The notes under the pieces were generated by a model. The model searched no databases and was not told the DNA's origin. It was given only the letters and a program-made list of their open reading frames with translations. From Ruegeria sp. R13_0 (GTDB taxonomy: Bacteria > Pseudomonadota > Alphaproteobacteria > Rhodobacterales > Rhodobacteraceae), in NCBI RefSeq assembly GCF_017743995.1, contig NZ_JAGHRB010000001.1:451980-515979 (forward strand): a DNA stretch of 64,000 bases, in the 5' to 3' direction. Position numbers and translations under genes: made by a program. This document shows, in pieces, positions 8,198-17,231 of this stretch; positions within the stretch are counted from its first letter, which is position 1; the number at the start of each line of letters is the position of its first letter.

Positions 8198-9154
8198 TTA
8201 GCCCTTGCTACCCTTGTCTTTCGCCAGCGGGTGATGTTCCAGCACCAGTTCTGACAGCCGTTCATCCAACACATGGGTGTAGATCTCGGTCGTCGCGATG
8301 TCTGCGTGGCCCAGTAGGGTCTGGATTGATCTCAGGTCGGCCCCGTTTGCCAGCAGATGGGTGGCGAAGGCATGGCGCAACGTATGCGGTGTGACCTTTT
8401 CGGGCGAGACACCGCCCTGAACCGCCAGCTCTTTGACCAGCAGAAAGAACCTGTGCCGGGTCAGGTGCCCGGATTTGCCCCGTGACGGGAACAGGAATTT
8501 TGATCGGCTGCCACCTTTTTCAACACTTGCATCCTCGGCCTTGTCTCGTTCCTCAAGCCAAATGGCCAGTGCATCGCGGGCCGGAGGAGACAAGGGAACC
8601 ATCCTCTCTTTGCCGCCCTTGCCCAGCACCAGCAACATGCGGGGATCGCCGCGCGCCGACGAGACGGGCAGGGAGACCAGCTCCGTCACCCGCATACCGG
8701 TCGCGTAGAGAAGCTCCATCAGGCAGGTGTTGCGAATACGGTCGGCCGGGCTGCGTCCGGTCTGGCGAGCGGCCTCCAACAAGCGGTCGACCTCGGGGAC
8801 GTCCAGCGTTTTGGGCAGTTGCTTCTTGCGGCCCGGACCTTTGATCTGAATGGCCGGGTTCGCTTCGCGCCAGCCTTCTTCGAACGCGAACCGGTAGAGT
8901 TGTTTGATCGCCGACAACCGGCGGGCGCGGGTCGCGCGGGAGAGGCCCTGCGCATCGCAGTCGATCAGATAGGCTTCGATCCGATCCCGATCTGCTTGCT
9001 CGAAACTGGTTTTACGATGTTCCAGCCACGCGGCGAAATCCTTCAGGTCGCGACCATAAGCCAACAGAGTGTTGGTGGCCGCGCCCAATTCGGCGGCCTG
9101 CGCCTGCAGGAAGGTTGAAATCCACAGCTCATCTGATGCCGGGCCGCTCATCAT
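8198..9154 (-). CDS. xerD: Site-specific tyrosine recombinase XerD
   Basis: A 318-residue recombinase, the usual length. The N-terminal SAM-like core-binding domain spans about 8-95, and the catalytic domain shows the full set: R155 (TGMRVTEL), K179 (LGKGGKER), H257 and R260 (HTLRHAF), H283 (LLGHADI) and the nucleophile Y292 (IYTHV). With XerC it resolves chromosome dimers at dif during division. No phage or integron features surround it, and it sits in a housekeeping operon, so a chromosomal XerD rather than an integrase is likely. Its ATGATG start overlaps the stop of the upstream gene by 4 bp. Confidence 0.94.
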   Translation of the reverse strand: MMSGPASDELWISTFLQAQAAELGAATNTLLAYGRDLKDFAAWLEHRKTSFEQADRDRIEAYLIDCDAQGLSRATRARRLSAIKQLYRFAFEEGWREANPAIQIKGPGRKKQLPKTLDVPEVDRLLEAARQTGRSPADRIRNTCLMELLYATGMRVTELVSLPVSSARGDPRMLLVLGKGGKERMVPLSPPARDALAIWLEERDKAEDASVEKGGSRSKFLFPSRGKSGHLTRHRFFLLVKELAVQGGVSPEKVTPHTLRHAFATHLLANGADLRSIQTLLGHADIATTEIYTHVLDERLSELVLEHHPLAKDKGSKG

Positions 9155-10674
9155 CCGCGCTCGTTCAGGATCAATAGGTTCAGCGCTGCACGGCGGGCGG
9201 TTTCCTCCAGCCCGACACGACGGAAGGTCGCGATGGCTGCGGTCATATCCACCAGATTGCCGCGGGCACCGTGGGCGAACAACTGCATCGCCTCCAAAAT
9301 CGCCTCACCGAGTTGACCGTTGTCCAGTAAGGCCGCGATATCCGACGGCACCGGCGCGGCCCAGGCGAACCCTTGCGCGACCGCATCAGCCAAGGGCGAC
9401 GGCGAAACAGCGCGGCCCGGATCACCCTGCGCCAAAGCTGCCAAGAACTGCGTCTCAACCGCTGTGTCCGGCGCTTGCATTGCGGCGCGTTCATAGAAGT
9501 CCGAGAGCATCAGGATACGCCAGCGCAGGACTTCCACATCGGCCCCCTGCAATTCGACCCCATAGAGGCGTTCGGCGAAGAGATCGGCAAAGGGCACTTC
9601 AAGCCCGACGCTGCGCATTTGTTTCCAGACGAGGGGGAGGGTCTTGCTGATCGCCTCGACATTACCGGTTTCCAGGGCGGTCTCGAACTGCTGCACAGCG
9701 GCCACCCGATCCCAAACGGCACCCGAAGCCGCCGGAGAACGCTCGGTGTAAAGACCAAGCAACTGGTTCGGGGTCAGCGCGCCGATGCGGGTCAGGCGCT
9801 CGGCGGCTTCGATCTGCGCCTTCCATCCGGCCACATCGCGCAGGTCGGCATTGGCGAAGGCCCGCGGCAGAGGGGCCGAGGGCAAACGCTCTCCGATAGC
9901 CTCAAACAACCTGAAGCTCAGTGGATCCGGGTCCTCGGGCTGCGGCAGGTAGGGCGCGTCCTCAAAAATGTCGGGATTGAGGAAACGGTCGAGGAGGTCC
10001 AGTTCCTCGGGCGGCAACAGCTCTAGCGCGTGGGCGGCCTCAAGCGTCAAAGCGGCAGAGGGCCAATCCCCCCGGCGGGCCTTGCAGAAGATCTGGGCCG
10101 CATAGTCTTTGGACAGGTTTGGCTGAGCGATCAGGGCAGTGCAGCTGCGATCTTCGTCTCCAGTCAAGAGCGTCGCATCAAACCAGCGTTCGAACCGGGC
10201 CTGCGTGTCCGTTGGACCGGCGAGTTGCACCAGCGCCTGCGCCGGGTCTGCCGCGCCGAGCTGCATCAGTCGGTCCAGACGCGCCAGCAACAGCGTCTCT
10301 TCCCCAGACGCACCGCCGGGCGCGCGGGCCTCGGACAGCAGAAGGGTGAATAGCAGCCGTTGCATGGCCGGGTTGTGCTTGACCGGGATGCGAGCAATCA
10401 GTTCTGAAATCCGCTCGGGGTCGCTGCCATGCCAGAGGTCGACGGGTAGCCCGGTTACACTCGACGACACCAGACCTATCGGCTGCGACAGCGCGTCCAG
10501 TGGTGTGACCTCAACTGCAGGCTGGCCTCCGTTCTGCGTGACCGGAGGCTCCAGCAGCACCGTGCCCGGCAGGTTCTCGGGCGGGTCGTTCAGCCAATCA
10601 ATCGCGGTCAGCGGCTGCTGCGCCTGCGCTGCTCCGGCCAGAGACAGCGCGACCAACACATGCTTAATCGACAT
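9151..10674 (-). CDS. Large exported protein of unknown function
   Basis: A 507-residue protein I cannot name. It starts MSIKHVLVALSLAGAAQAQQ, a clear Sec signal with cleavage after AQA, so it is periplasmic or exported. The rest is rich in alanine, leucine and glutamate with short helical repeats suggestive of TPR-like or alpha-solenoid packing; there is no enzyme motif. The start at 10674 is chosen because the longer frame would add 36 residues before the signal peptide. The ATG lies within the end of the upstream 49-residue gene and the stop overlaps xerD by 4 bp, so three genes are translationally coupled. Conservation next to xerD in relatives would be the best hint to function. Confidence 0.82.
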   Translation of the reverse strand: MSIKHVLVALSLAGAAQAQQPLTAIDWLNDPPENLPGTVLLEPPVTQNGGQPAVEVTPLDALSQPIGLVSSSVTGLPVDLWHGSDPERISELIARIPVKHNPAMQRLLFTLLLSEARAPGGASGEETLLLARLDRLMQLGAADPAQALVQLAGPTDTQARFERWFDATLLTGDEDRSCTALIAQPNLSKDYAAQIFCKARRGDWPSAALTLEAAHALELLPPEELDLLDRFLNPDIFEDAPYLPQPEDPDPLSFRLFEAIGERLPSAPLPRAFANADLRDVAGWKAQIEAAERLTRIGALTPNQLLGLYTERSPAASGAVWDRVAAVQQFETALETGNVEAISKTLPLVWKQMRSVGLEVPFADLFAERLYGVELQGADVEVLRWRILMLSDFYERAAMQAPDTAVETQFLAALAQGDPGRAVSPSPLADAVAQGFAWAAPVPSDIAALLDNGQLGEAILEAMQLFAHGARGNLVDMTAAIATFRRVGLEETARRAALNLLILNERG

Positions 10675-10813
10675 CCAACGTGACCGGTTCACGGATTTCG
10701 CTTTGCGGGGCCGAGAAATCGGCACCGAAATAAGGACCCACATAGGCGTAGGCCACCAGCCCGATGAAGGCCAGGCAAACAATATATATCAGGAACTTGA
10801 TCAGACGGCCCAT
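10664..10813 (-). CDS. 49-residue membrane microprotein
   Basis: A short gene that starts MGRLIKFLIYIVCLAFIG and ends with an acidic tail, REPVTLDVD. One membrane segment covers about residues 5-24 and is followed by a GPYFG turn, giving an N-in, C-out single-pass protein. It is accepted as real because its stop overlaps the ATG of the exported protein gene by 11 bases in a tight operon, it begins at the divergent promoter region opposite aroK, and it has the composition of a true membrane peptide. Function is unknown; a partner of the downstream exported protein is an attractive guess. Confidence 0.75.
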   Translation of the reverse strand: MGRLIKFLIYIVCLAFIGLVAYAYVGPYFGADFSAPQSEIREPVTLDVD

Positions 10814-10892
10814 GGCGCCACGCTGCCTCAATTTTTGGTTTTGACCAAGTTATAACTGGCATTTTTCTTAAGATCACGTCATTCACGGTTAA

Positions 10893-11480
10893 ATGAGCGA
10901 AATTAAGCATAACACACACGCGGCAGGCACACAGGGCCGGTTTGATCTGCACAAAACCGTTGTTCTTGTGGGCATGATGGGGGCCGGAAAGACCGCTGTT
11001 GGCCGCGCATTGGCGGCGCGGCTGGGTGTTCCTTTCCTCGATAGCGACGCCGAGATCGAATCAGCCGCCAATATGACCATCCCCGAGATTTTCCAGCGTG
11101 ACGGAGAGCCGTTTTTTCGCGCCAAGGAAACCCAAGTGATTGGTCGCTTGCTGGATGAGCAGAAAGGTATTCTATCGACGGGTGGCGGCGCGTTTCTGTC
11201 CGAGGGCAACCGCGACATGATCACCGAACGGGGTGCCTCGGTCTGGTTGCGTGCGGATCTTGATGTGTTGTGGAGCCGGGTGCGCCACAAGGATACCCGC
11301 CCGTTGCTGAGGACGGACGATCCTTATGCGACGTTGAAGGCGCTGTACGAGGCGCGCGTGCCCGTCTATGCCGAGGCCGATTTGACGGTGGCTTCGGATG
11401 GTGAGACCTCGATCGACAATATGGTAGACCGCGTGGTCGACGCCCTGCTGGCCCGACCCGATGTTTTGGAACGAAAATAG
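10893..11480 (+). CDS. aroK: Shikimate kinase
   Basis: A 195-residue kinase that phosphorylates shikimate in the chorismate pathway. The P-loop GMMGAGKT is at residues 27-34, the shikimate-binding D-x-D stretch is LDSDAEIE, the GGG motif is STGGGAF, and the lid arginines lie in HKDTRPLL. It has about 20 extra residues at the N-terminus compared with the short enzymes, common in alphaproteobacteria. The stop abuts the ATG of aroB with no gap, so the two are one operon, transcribed away from the microprotein-exported protein-xerD operon. Confidence 0.95.
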   Translation: MSEIKHNTHAAGTQGRFDLHKTVVLVGMMGAGKTAVGRALAARLGVPFLDSDAEIESAANMTIPEIFQRDGEPFFRAKETQVIGRLLDEQKGILSTGGGAFLSEGNRDMITERGASVWLRADLDVLWSRVRHKDTRPLLRTDDPYATLKALYEARVPVYAEADLTVASDGETSIDNMVDRVVDALLARPDVLERK

Positions 11481-12593
11481 ATGCATCAGACCGTACATGT
11501 GGAATTGGGCGAACGCTCGTATGATGTCGAGATTGGCCCGGACCTGCTGGCGCAATCCGGCGCTCGGATCGCGCCTTTGCTGCGCCGTCCGAAAGTTGCG
11601 GTTCTGACTGACGAGAACGTCGCCGCCCTTCATCTGGAGGCCCTGCGCGATGGGCTTGCGAGCGCGGGGATCGAGATGTCCTCACTGGCCTTGCCTGCAG
11701 GAGAAGCGACCAAAAGCTGGCCGCATTTTGAGCGAGCTGTGGAGTGGCTGCTGGCCGAAAAGGTCGAGCGTCGGGACATCGTCATCGCCTTTGGCGGTGG
11801 AGTGATCGGGGACCTCGCAGGTTTCGCTGCCGCTGTGCTGCGCCGTGGCGTGCGTTTCGTTCAAATCCCGACCTCGTTGCTGGCGCAGGTCGACAGTTCG
11901 GTCGGAGGCAAAACTGGGATCAACGCGCCTCAGGGCAAAAACCTGATCGGCGCGTTTCATCAACCCTCTTTGGTGCTGGCCGATACCTCGGTTCTGGGTA
12001 CCATGACCCAGCGTGATTTCCTGTCGGGCTATGGAGAGGTGGTCAAATACGGCCTGCTCGGCGACGCCGAATTCTTCGAATGGCTTGAAGGTAACGGAAC
12101 CGATGTCTCCTCGGGCGATATGGCCGCGCGGGTGCGTGCTGTCACGCGATCGGTCCAGATGAAAGCCGATATCGTCGCGCGCGACGAGACCGAGCAGGGG
12201 GATCGCGCGCTTTTGAACCTCGGGCACACGTTCTGTCACGCGTTGGAGGCCGCGACAGGGTATTCCGACCGGCTGTTGCATGGCGAAGGCGTTGCCATCG
12301 GCTGCGCGCTGGCCTTTGAATTGTCGGCACGACTGGGCCTGTGTTCGCAGGAAGACCCAAGCCGAGTGCGGGCGCATTTGAAGGCTATGGGGATGAAAAC
12401 CGATCTGGCTGATATTCCCGGTGATCTTCCCGGAGCCGAGGCCTTGGTGGACCTGATGGCGCAGGACAAAAAGGTGATCGACGGTCAGTTGCGTTTCATT
12501 CTGGCGCGAGGGATCGGTCAGGCCTTTGTGACTTCGGATGTCCCGCGTGAGGCCGTCCTGTCGGTGCTAGAGGATGCGTTGGCAACCGCCTGA
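11481..12593 (+). CDS. aroB: 3-Dehydroquinate synthase
   Basis: A 370-residue NAD- and metal-dependent cyclase that converts DAHP to 3-dehydroquinate, the second step of the shikimate pathway. The NAD site GGGVIGDLAGFAA is at about 98-110, followed by PTSLLAQVDSSVGGKTGIN, GEVVKYGLLGD and the metal-binding LNLGHTFCHALE. Length and order are standard. It begins directly after the aroK stop and ends 8 bases from the end of the convergent protease gene. Confidence 0.96.
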   Translation: MHQTVHVELGERSYDVEIGPDLLAQSGARIAPLLRRPKVAVLTDENVAALHLEALRDGLASAGIEMSSLALPAGEATKSWPHFERAVEWLLAEKVERRDIVIAFGGGVIGDLAGFAAAVLRRGVRFVQIPTSLLAQVDSSVGGKTGINAPQGKNLIGAFHQPSLVLADTSVLGTMTQRDFLSGYGEVVKYGLLGDAEFFEWLEGNGTDVSSGDMAARVRAVTRSVQMKADIVARDETEQGDRALLNLGHTFCHALEAATGYSDRLLHGEGVAIGCALAFELSARLGLCSQEDPSRVRAHLKAMGMKTDLADIPGDLPGAEALVDLMAQDKKVIDGQLRFILARGIGQAFVTSDVPREAVLSVLEDALATA

Positions 12594-12601
12594 CGAGACG
12601 G

Positions 12602-13672
12602 TCAGCGCCCGCGAATCACCATCAACTCACCGATGTTTTCACGGGTGATATAGCCTATCATAAGCCCGGTGCGATTGATCACGGCGACCGCCGGCGCGCC
12701 TTTGTGCAACCCGTCCAAAACCTTTGCCAATCCAGCAGTCAAGCCGACCTGCGGGATGTTACGCTCCATGATCGAAACGGCGGGGTCAGAGCGTGGGTGA
12801 TCGCCGGCCAGTGCCTTGAACAAGTGATCTCGGGTCATGAAGCCCTGAAGGTGGCCTTTGTCGTCCAGAACCGGAAACTCATGTTGCGTTGTATGGATCA
12901 CGGCCTGCGCAGCTGTATTCAATGTGTCCTGAGGTGACAGCGCGTGGAATTCTGTAATCATCGCGTCGCGCGCTAAAACATGCCGCGTGGCCGAGCGCAG
13001 CGCCACATCCTGACTTTCTGCATTGGCTGCGAAGAACACGAAAACAGCAATCACGACGAGGATCGGGTTGCCCGAGCTGAGCCCATAGAACCCGAGCCCC
13101 ACAGCAAGCATCTGACCGCTCGCCGCTGCGATGCGCGTGGCTGTGACGCGGTCCAGACGAAGGCAGAGGAGGGCACGGAAAACGCGACCTCCATCCATCG
13201 GGAAGGCAGGGATCATGTTGAACGCGGCCAGCAGAAGATTGATATAGGCGAGACGGTCCAGCATCCCGATATTTGCGGAATCGATCTGGCTGATCGTCTC
13301 AAAGGGCATCCCAGCGCCAAACCCCATCAGAACCAACCAGATCGCGACATTGACGGCCGGACCGGCGAGGGCCACCCAGACCTCTTGCATCGGTTTTTCC
13401 GGCATACGCTCCAACCGGGCCAGACCGCCGATGGGCAACAGGGTGATGTCAGGGGTTTTGATGCCGAAGCGACGCGCCATCAGGGCGTGGCCGAACTCAT
13501 GCGCCACAACGCAGGCAAACAGGGCCAGCACGAAGATCAGGTTCTCGATCGCGGCGGGCCAACCTCCGCTGGAATAGGCCGCGAATCCGACCCAAGCCAG
13601 CAGCAGGAAAAAGGTGACATGGACCCTCAGTTCGGACCCGAGAAGTCGGCCGAGAGCGAAGGACCATGCCAT
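12602..13672 (-). CDS. Site-2-protease-type (M50) metallopeptidase with CBS pair
   Basis: A 356-residue intramembrane zinc protease. The zinc motif HEFGH (H58, E59, H62) lies in a membrane segment and the third ligand is in IPAFPMDGGRV at about 160. Membrane segments fill residues 15-215 and two CBS domains occupy about 230-352. The closest described group is the SpoIVFB-like rhomboid-independent S2P proteins with a CBS tail, whose CBS pair binds nucleotides. Its substrate is unknown. It runs towards aroB and follows ssb in the same direction with an 18-base gap. Confidence 0.9.
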   Translation of the reverse strand: MAWSFALGRLLGSELRVHVTFFLLLAWVGFAAYSSGGWPAAIENLIFVLALFACVVAHEFGHALMARRFGIKTPDITLLPIGGLARLERMPEKPMQEVWVALAGPAVNVAIWLVLMGFGAGMPFETISQIDSANIGMLDRLAYINLLLAAFNMIPAFPMDGGRVFRALLCLRLDRVTATRIAAASGQMLAVGLGFYGLSSGNPILVVIAVFVFFAANAESQDVALRSATRHVLARDAMITEFHALSPQDTLNTAAQAVIHTTQHEFPVLDDKGHLQGFMTRDHLFKALAGDHPRSDPAVSIMERNIPQVGLTAGLAKVLDGLHKGAPAVAVINRTGLMIGYITRENIGELMVIRGR

Positions 13673-13690
13673 GTTGTGTCTCCGTTTCGT

Positions 13691-14197
13691 TTAGAACGGA
13701 ATCTCGTCGTCGTCGATTCCGCCGGATGCCGGGGCAGGTGAGCCGGACGGGGCGCCATAAGGATCGCCGTAGCCGCCGCCAGCCTGTCCGCCGCCATAGC
13801 TGCCCGATTGGCCACCGCCGTAACCGCCACCGCCGCCACCTTCGCCGCGGCTGTCCAGCAGGGTCAGCTCACCACGGTAAGGGCGCAAAACAACCTCGGT
13901 CGAGTAACGATCCTGGCCGGACTGGTCCTGCCATTTGCGCGTTTCCAACTGGCCTTCGATGTAGACCTTGCTGCCTTTGCGCAGGTATTGCTCGGCAATG
14001 CGGGCCAGAGGTTCCGAGAAGATCGCGACCGAGTGCCACTCGGTCCGTTCCCGGCGTTCGCCCGTGTTGCGGTCTTTCCAGTTCTCTGACGTCGCAATCC
14101 GCAGGTTGCACACTTTACCGCCGTTCTGAAACGACCGAACCTCGGGATCGCGGCCGAGATTTCCGACCAGAATGACCTTATTTACTGAACCCGCCAT
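13691..14197 (-). CDS. ssb: Single-stranded DNA-binding protein
   Basis: A 168-residue SSB. The OB fold covers residues 1-110 ([20 protein letters not shown] and [15 protein letters not shown]), a glycine-rich flexible linker follows, and the tail ends DDDEIPF, the peptide that recruits repair and replication proteins. The ATG at 14197 gives a normal N-terminus and has GGGGAAC upstream; the longer frame adds 34 non-homologous residues. An SOS-type GTTC repeat upstream has spacing 8 rather than 7 and was not accepted as a LexA box. Confidence 0.95.
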   Translation of the reverse strand: MAGSVNKVILVGNLGRDPEVRSFQNGGKVCNLRIATSENWKDRNTGERRERTEWHSVAIFSEPLARIAEQYLRKGSKVYIEGQLETRKWQDQSGQDRYSTEVVLRPYRGELTLLDSRGEGGGGGGYGGGQSGSYGGGQAGGGYGDPYGAPSGSPAPASGGIDDDEIPF

Positions 14198-14400
14198 GTA
14201 GTTCCCCGCTTTGTTCTCACTTGAATGCGCCGAATCTGGCGCTGAATATGCCAGAGACCCTATACGGCCAGCATCAGGGTGAAAACACGTTGATGACACA
14301 GTGTCGGATTAGAATCTGCCTGCCCCGTCCTGCACGCTTTTCATTCAGGCGCGGTCGACATATACTCTGCCTGTTTTCGGATCGGGCAGGATAGGCATTC

Positions 14401-14979
14401 ATGCGGTCTTTGGTTTTAGGTTTTGTCGGTGTGTGTCTGCTGCTGACCACGGCCCCGGTGCAGGCTCAGACACTGTCTACCAAGAATAGAAAAGACATTT
14501 TCCTCAAGCAATCCAAAGTGTTGGACTCGCGCGCGGCGACGCAATATCGCGGGTCCGAGCGGCTTAAGCCGAAAGTAGCGCAGGGCCGGTTCGACAAGCG
14601 CTATACTGGAAAGTACCGTGGAGAATACCTGACGCTTGCCCGCCAAGCCGCTCGCCAGCACAACATCCCGGAAGAGCTGTTTTTGCGTCTGGTACAGCAG
14701 GAAAGCGGCTGGAACCCCACAGCGAAATCTCACAAAGGGGCTTTGGGTCTGGCGCAGCTGATGCCGCAAACGGCCCAGCTTTTGGGTGTAAATCCCCATG
14801 ACCCCAAGCAAAACCTGGAAGGCGGCGCGCGGTATCTGTCATGGCAATACCGCAAGTTCAAGTCGTGGCCTTTGGCGCTGGCGGCTTACAATGCGGGTCC
14901 AAAGGCCGTTGAGAAACACGGTGGCATTCCGCCGTACAAGGAAACCCAGAATTACGTGAAGGTGATCTGGGGCGGCTAA
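14401..14979 (+). CDS. Lytic transglycosylase, SLT domain
   Basis: A 192-residue peptidoglycan lytic enzyme. The signal peptide runs to about residue 22 (PVQAQ). The SLT domain covers about 78-185 and has catalytic E101 in QQESGWNP, followed by [10 protein letters not shown] and the AAYNAGP motif. It cuts glycan strands to form anhydromuramyl ends in the periplasm. It lacks the long superhelical N-terminus of Slt70, so it belongs to the small MltE-like or soluble class; I see no lipobox. It is transcribed away from ssb and ends at a bidirectional terminator. Confidence 0.9.
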   Translation: MRSLVLGFVGVCLLLTTAPVQAQTLSTKNRKDIFLKQSKVLDSRAATQYRGSERLKPKVAQGRFDKRYTGKYRGEYLTLARQAARQHNIPEELFLRLVQQESGWNPTAKSHKGALGLAQLMPQTAQLLGVNPHDPKQNLEGGARYLSWQYRKFKSWPLALAAYNAGPKAVEKHGGIPPYKETQNYVKVIWGG

Positions 14980-15009
14980 GGCGCAGAACGGCGAACTCAG
15001 GAACTCAAA

Positions 15010-15034
15010 AAAGGCCGGTCAATGACCGGCCTTT
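15010..15034. terminator. Bidirectional rho-independent terminator
   Basis: AAAGGCCGGTC and GACCGGCCTTT form an 11-bp stem with a 3-base AAT loop. An A-run lies to its left and T-bases close its right side, so it works for the transglycosylase gene on the plus strand and the ABC transporter operon on the minus strand. Confidence 0.85.
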
Positions 15035-15051
15035 CAAGTTCGTACAAACGC

Positions 15052-17139
15052 CTATTCCGCGGCGATTTTTATCACAGGCTCCATACGAGCCAGAACATCT
15101 TCGGCCAAATGGCATTTGACCTGATGCCCGTCGGCCAGGGTCTTCACAGGCGGGACATCGGATTCACAACGTCCATCCGGCACCTCGGATTTCCAACGGC
15201 AACGCGTCTGGAACGGGCAACCCGGCGGTGGGTTCATGGCCGACGGAATATCGCCTTCCAGCACGATATGCTGTTTCTCGATCGAGGTATCAGCAATCGG
15301 AACCGCGCTCAGCAGCGCTTCGGTGTAGGGGTGATACGGGGGCGAGAAGACCTGATCGGTCGTTCCCAGTTCGACCACGTGGCCGAGATACATCACCATC
15401 ACACGGTCGCTGAGATAGCGCACGATCGACAAATCATGGCTGATGAACAGCAAGGTGGTCTTGTGTTCGCGCTGGATCTCCATCAGCAGATCGGTCACAG
15501 CCGCCTGAACGGACACATCCAAGGCCGAGACCGGCTCATCCGCAACCACGATCCGTGCATCACCCGCAAAGGCGCGCGCGATACCGACACGCTGTTTCTG
15601 ACCACCCGAAAGCTGTCGCGGCATCCGGTCCGCGAAGGCGCGGGGCAGTTTCACCAGATCCAACAGTTCCAGCATGCGCTTCTTGCGCTCGGCCTCGGAG
15701 TTGCCAACCCCGAAGATTTCCAGTGCGCGGATGATCTGACGCCCGACAGTCATCGACGGGTTCAGCGTGTCAAACGGGTTCTGGAAAACCATCTGCACTT
15801 CACCCACGGTCTTAGCGTCGCGTTCCTCGATCGGAACGGCCTCGATGTTGCGGTTGTCCAACAGGATTTGCCCGTCGGTCGCCGTTTCAAGCCCCATCAG
15901 AACCTTGGCGAAGGTGGATTTACCGCAACCGGATTCCCCGACGATGGCCAACGTCTCGGACTCATGAGCCTCGAAACTCAGCGTCTCGTTGGCCTTTACC
16001 ACTTTGGTCGTCCCGCCTCCGAACAGGGCGTTGGCCGCCACCTCATAATATTTCTTGAGGTTGTCCATCTTCAGAACGGTCCGTCCGATCTCGCCCTTTT
16101 CCTTTTGTTCGCCAACGGTGATCGGCGCGTTCCAGTCGATCTCTTGGAACTTCAGACAGCGCGTATGGTGGCGATCATTGCCGGGCACAGCCTCCATCAG
16201 GATGTTCTGAGCGTCACAGCGACCTTCTTCGAAATAGTCGCAGCGCGGGCCAAAGTTACATCCCGGCGGGCGTTCATGCGGCAGAGGGAAGTTCCCCGGA
16301 ATGGCCACCAGCGGACGCGCGTTCTTGTCGGCACCAGGCAGGGGGATCGACCGGAACAGCGCCTGTGTATATGGGTGCTGCATCTCGTCGAACACATCCT
16401 TGATCGAGCCGCGCTCGACCGCTTCGCCGGAATACATCACGCACAGCCGGTCGCAGGTTTCCAGTACCAGCCCCAGATTGTGCGAGATGAACAGCATTGA
16501 GGTGCCGTATTTCTTACCCAGATCCTTGACCAGTTCGACCACGGCGGCCTCAACGGTCACGTCCAGAGCCGTGGTGGGTTCGTCCAAAATCAACAGGGCG
16601 GGTTTCGACATCAACGCCATTGCAATAACGATCCGCTGCTGCTGACCGCCTGAAAGCTGGTGCGGGAAAGAGTTCAGCATCCGCTCAGGGTCAGGCAGGC
16701 GCACATCAGTGACGACCTCCAATGCACGCGCATAAGCCTCTTCCTGACCAACGCCCTCATGGATCATCGGCACTTCCATCAACTGCTTGCCGATCTTCAT
16801 TGCCGGGTTCAGAGAGGCCATCGGCTCCTGATAGATCATTGCGATCTCATTGCCGCGAATGTCGCGCAGTTCCTCGGTGGTCATCTCACCCAGATCACGC
16901 CCTTTGAACTTGATCGAGCCGCCAACGATGCGCCCGTTCTTGCCCAGATCCTGCATGACACCCAGCGCCACTGTAGACTTGCCGCAGCCGGATTCACCCA
17001 CCAGCCCGACAGCCTCGCCTGGCTGCACGCTGACCGAGAAATCCATAACGGCGGGAATTTCCCTCAGCCGGGTGAAAAACGAGATCGAAAGCTTGTCGAT
17101 CTCCAGAATAGGCCCGTCATAGTCCGCCAGTTTGTTCAT
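15052..17139 (-). CDS. Peptide-type ABC importer, fused double ATPase (DppD-DppF type)
   Basis: A 695-residue protein that joins two ATPase domains normally encoded by separate dppD/oppD and dppF/oppF genes. Half one has GESGCGKST at 48-56, LSGGQQQR at 162-169 and LLILDEPTT at about 183; half two has GESGCGKST at 401-409 and a second LSGGQKQR. Each half ends in the C-terminal oligopeptide-transporter extension with a cysteine motif (C-x5-C-x8-C type), which in some relatives holds an iron-sulfur cluster. The start at 17139 has GAGGAG upstream. It powers the two permeases encoded just upstream. The gene is the last of the operon and ends at a terminator. Confidence 0.9.
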   Translation of the reverse strand: MNKLADYDGPILEIDKLSISFFTRLREIPAVMDFSVSVQPGEAVGLVGESGCGKSTVALGVMQDLGKNGRIVGGSIKFKGRDLGEMTTEELRDIRGNEIAMIYQEPMASLNPAMKIGKQLMEVPMIHEGVGQEEAYARALEVVTDVRLPDPERMLNSFPHQLSGGQQQRIVIAMALMSKPALLILDEPTTALDVTVEAAVVELVKDLGKKYGTSMLFISHNLGLVLETCDRLCVMYSGEAVERGSIKDVFDEMQHPYTQALFRSIPLPGADKNARPLVAIPGNFPLPHERPPGCNFGPRCDYFEEGRCDAQNILMEAVPGNDRHHTRCLKFQEIDWNAPITVGEQKEKGEIGRTVLKMDNLKKYYEVAANALFGGGTTKVVKANETLSFEAHESETLAIVGESGCGKSTFAKVLMGLETATDGQILLDNRNIEAVPIEERDAKTVGEVQMVFQNPFDTLNPSMTVGRQIIRALEIFGVGNSEAERKKRMLELLDLVKLPRAFADRMPRQLSGGQKQRVGIARAFAGDARIVVADEPVSALDVSVQAAVTDLLMEIQREHKTTLLFISHDLSIVRYLSDRVMVMYLGHVVELGTTDQVFSPPYHPYTEALLSAVPIADTSIEKQHIVLEGDIPSAMNPPPGCPFQTRCRWKSEVPDGRCESDVPPVKTLADGHQVKCHLAEDVLARMEPVIKIAAE

Positions 17140-17185
17140 CTTGTTACTCCTCGCGAGAGTCCGGGGGATCCCCTTCATCTGGCTA

Positions 17186-17220
17186 AAAATACCTCGGGGG
17201 TCCGGGGGCAGAGCCCCCGG
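17186..17220. repeat. Palindromic intergenic element, copy 1
   Basis: A conserved AAAATACCTCGGGGGT lead is followed by CCGGGGGCAGAGCCCCCGG, an 8-bp stem with an AGA loop. It lies between the permease and ATPase genes of the transporter operon. A second copy lies at 59622-59656, where the two outer stem pairs are changed together. Confidence 0.8.
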
Positions 17221-17231
17221 CCTTGATCACA

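Noticed and set aside
14199..14214. SOS-like GTTC repeat upstream of ssb
   Set aside because: The two GTTC boxes are 8 apart rather than the 7 of the alphaproteobacterial LexA box, so it is probably chance.
15022..16500. Long plus-strand open frame of 492 codons opposite the fused ATPase gene
   Set aside because: It mirrors a clear double ABC ATPase on the other strand, starts inside the terminator region and has His- and Arg-rich composition typical of antisense frames in high-GC genes.
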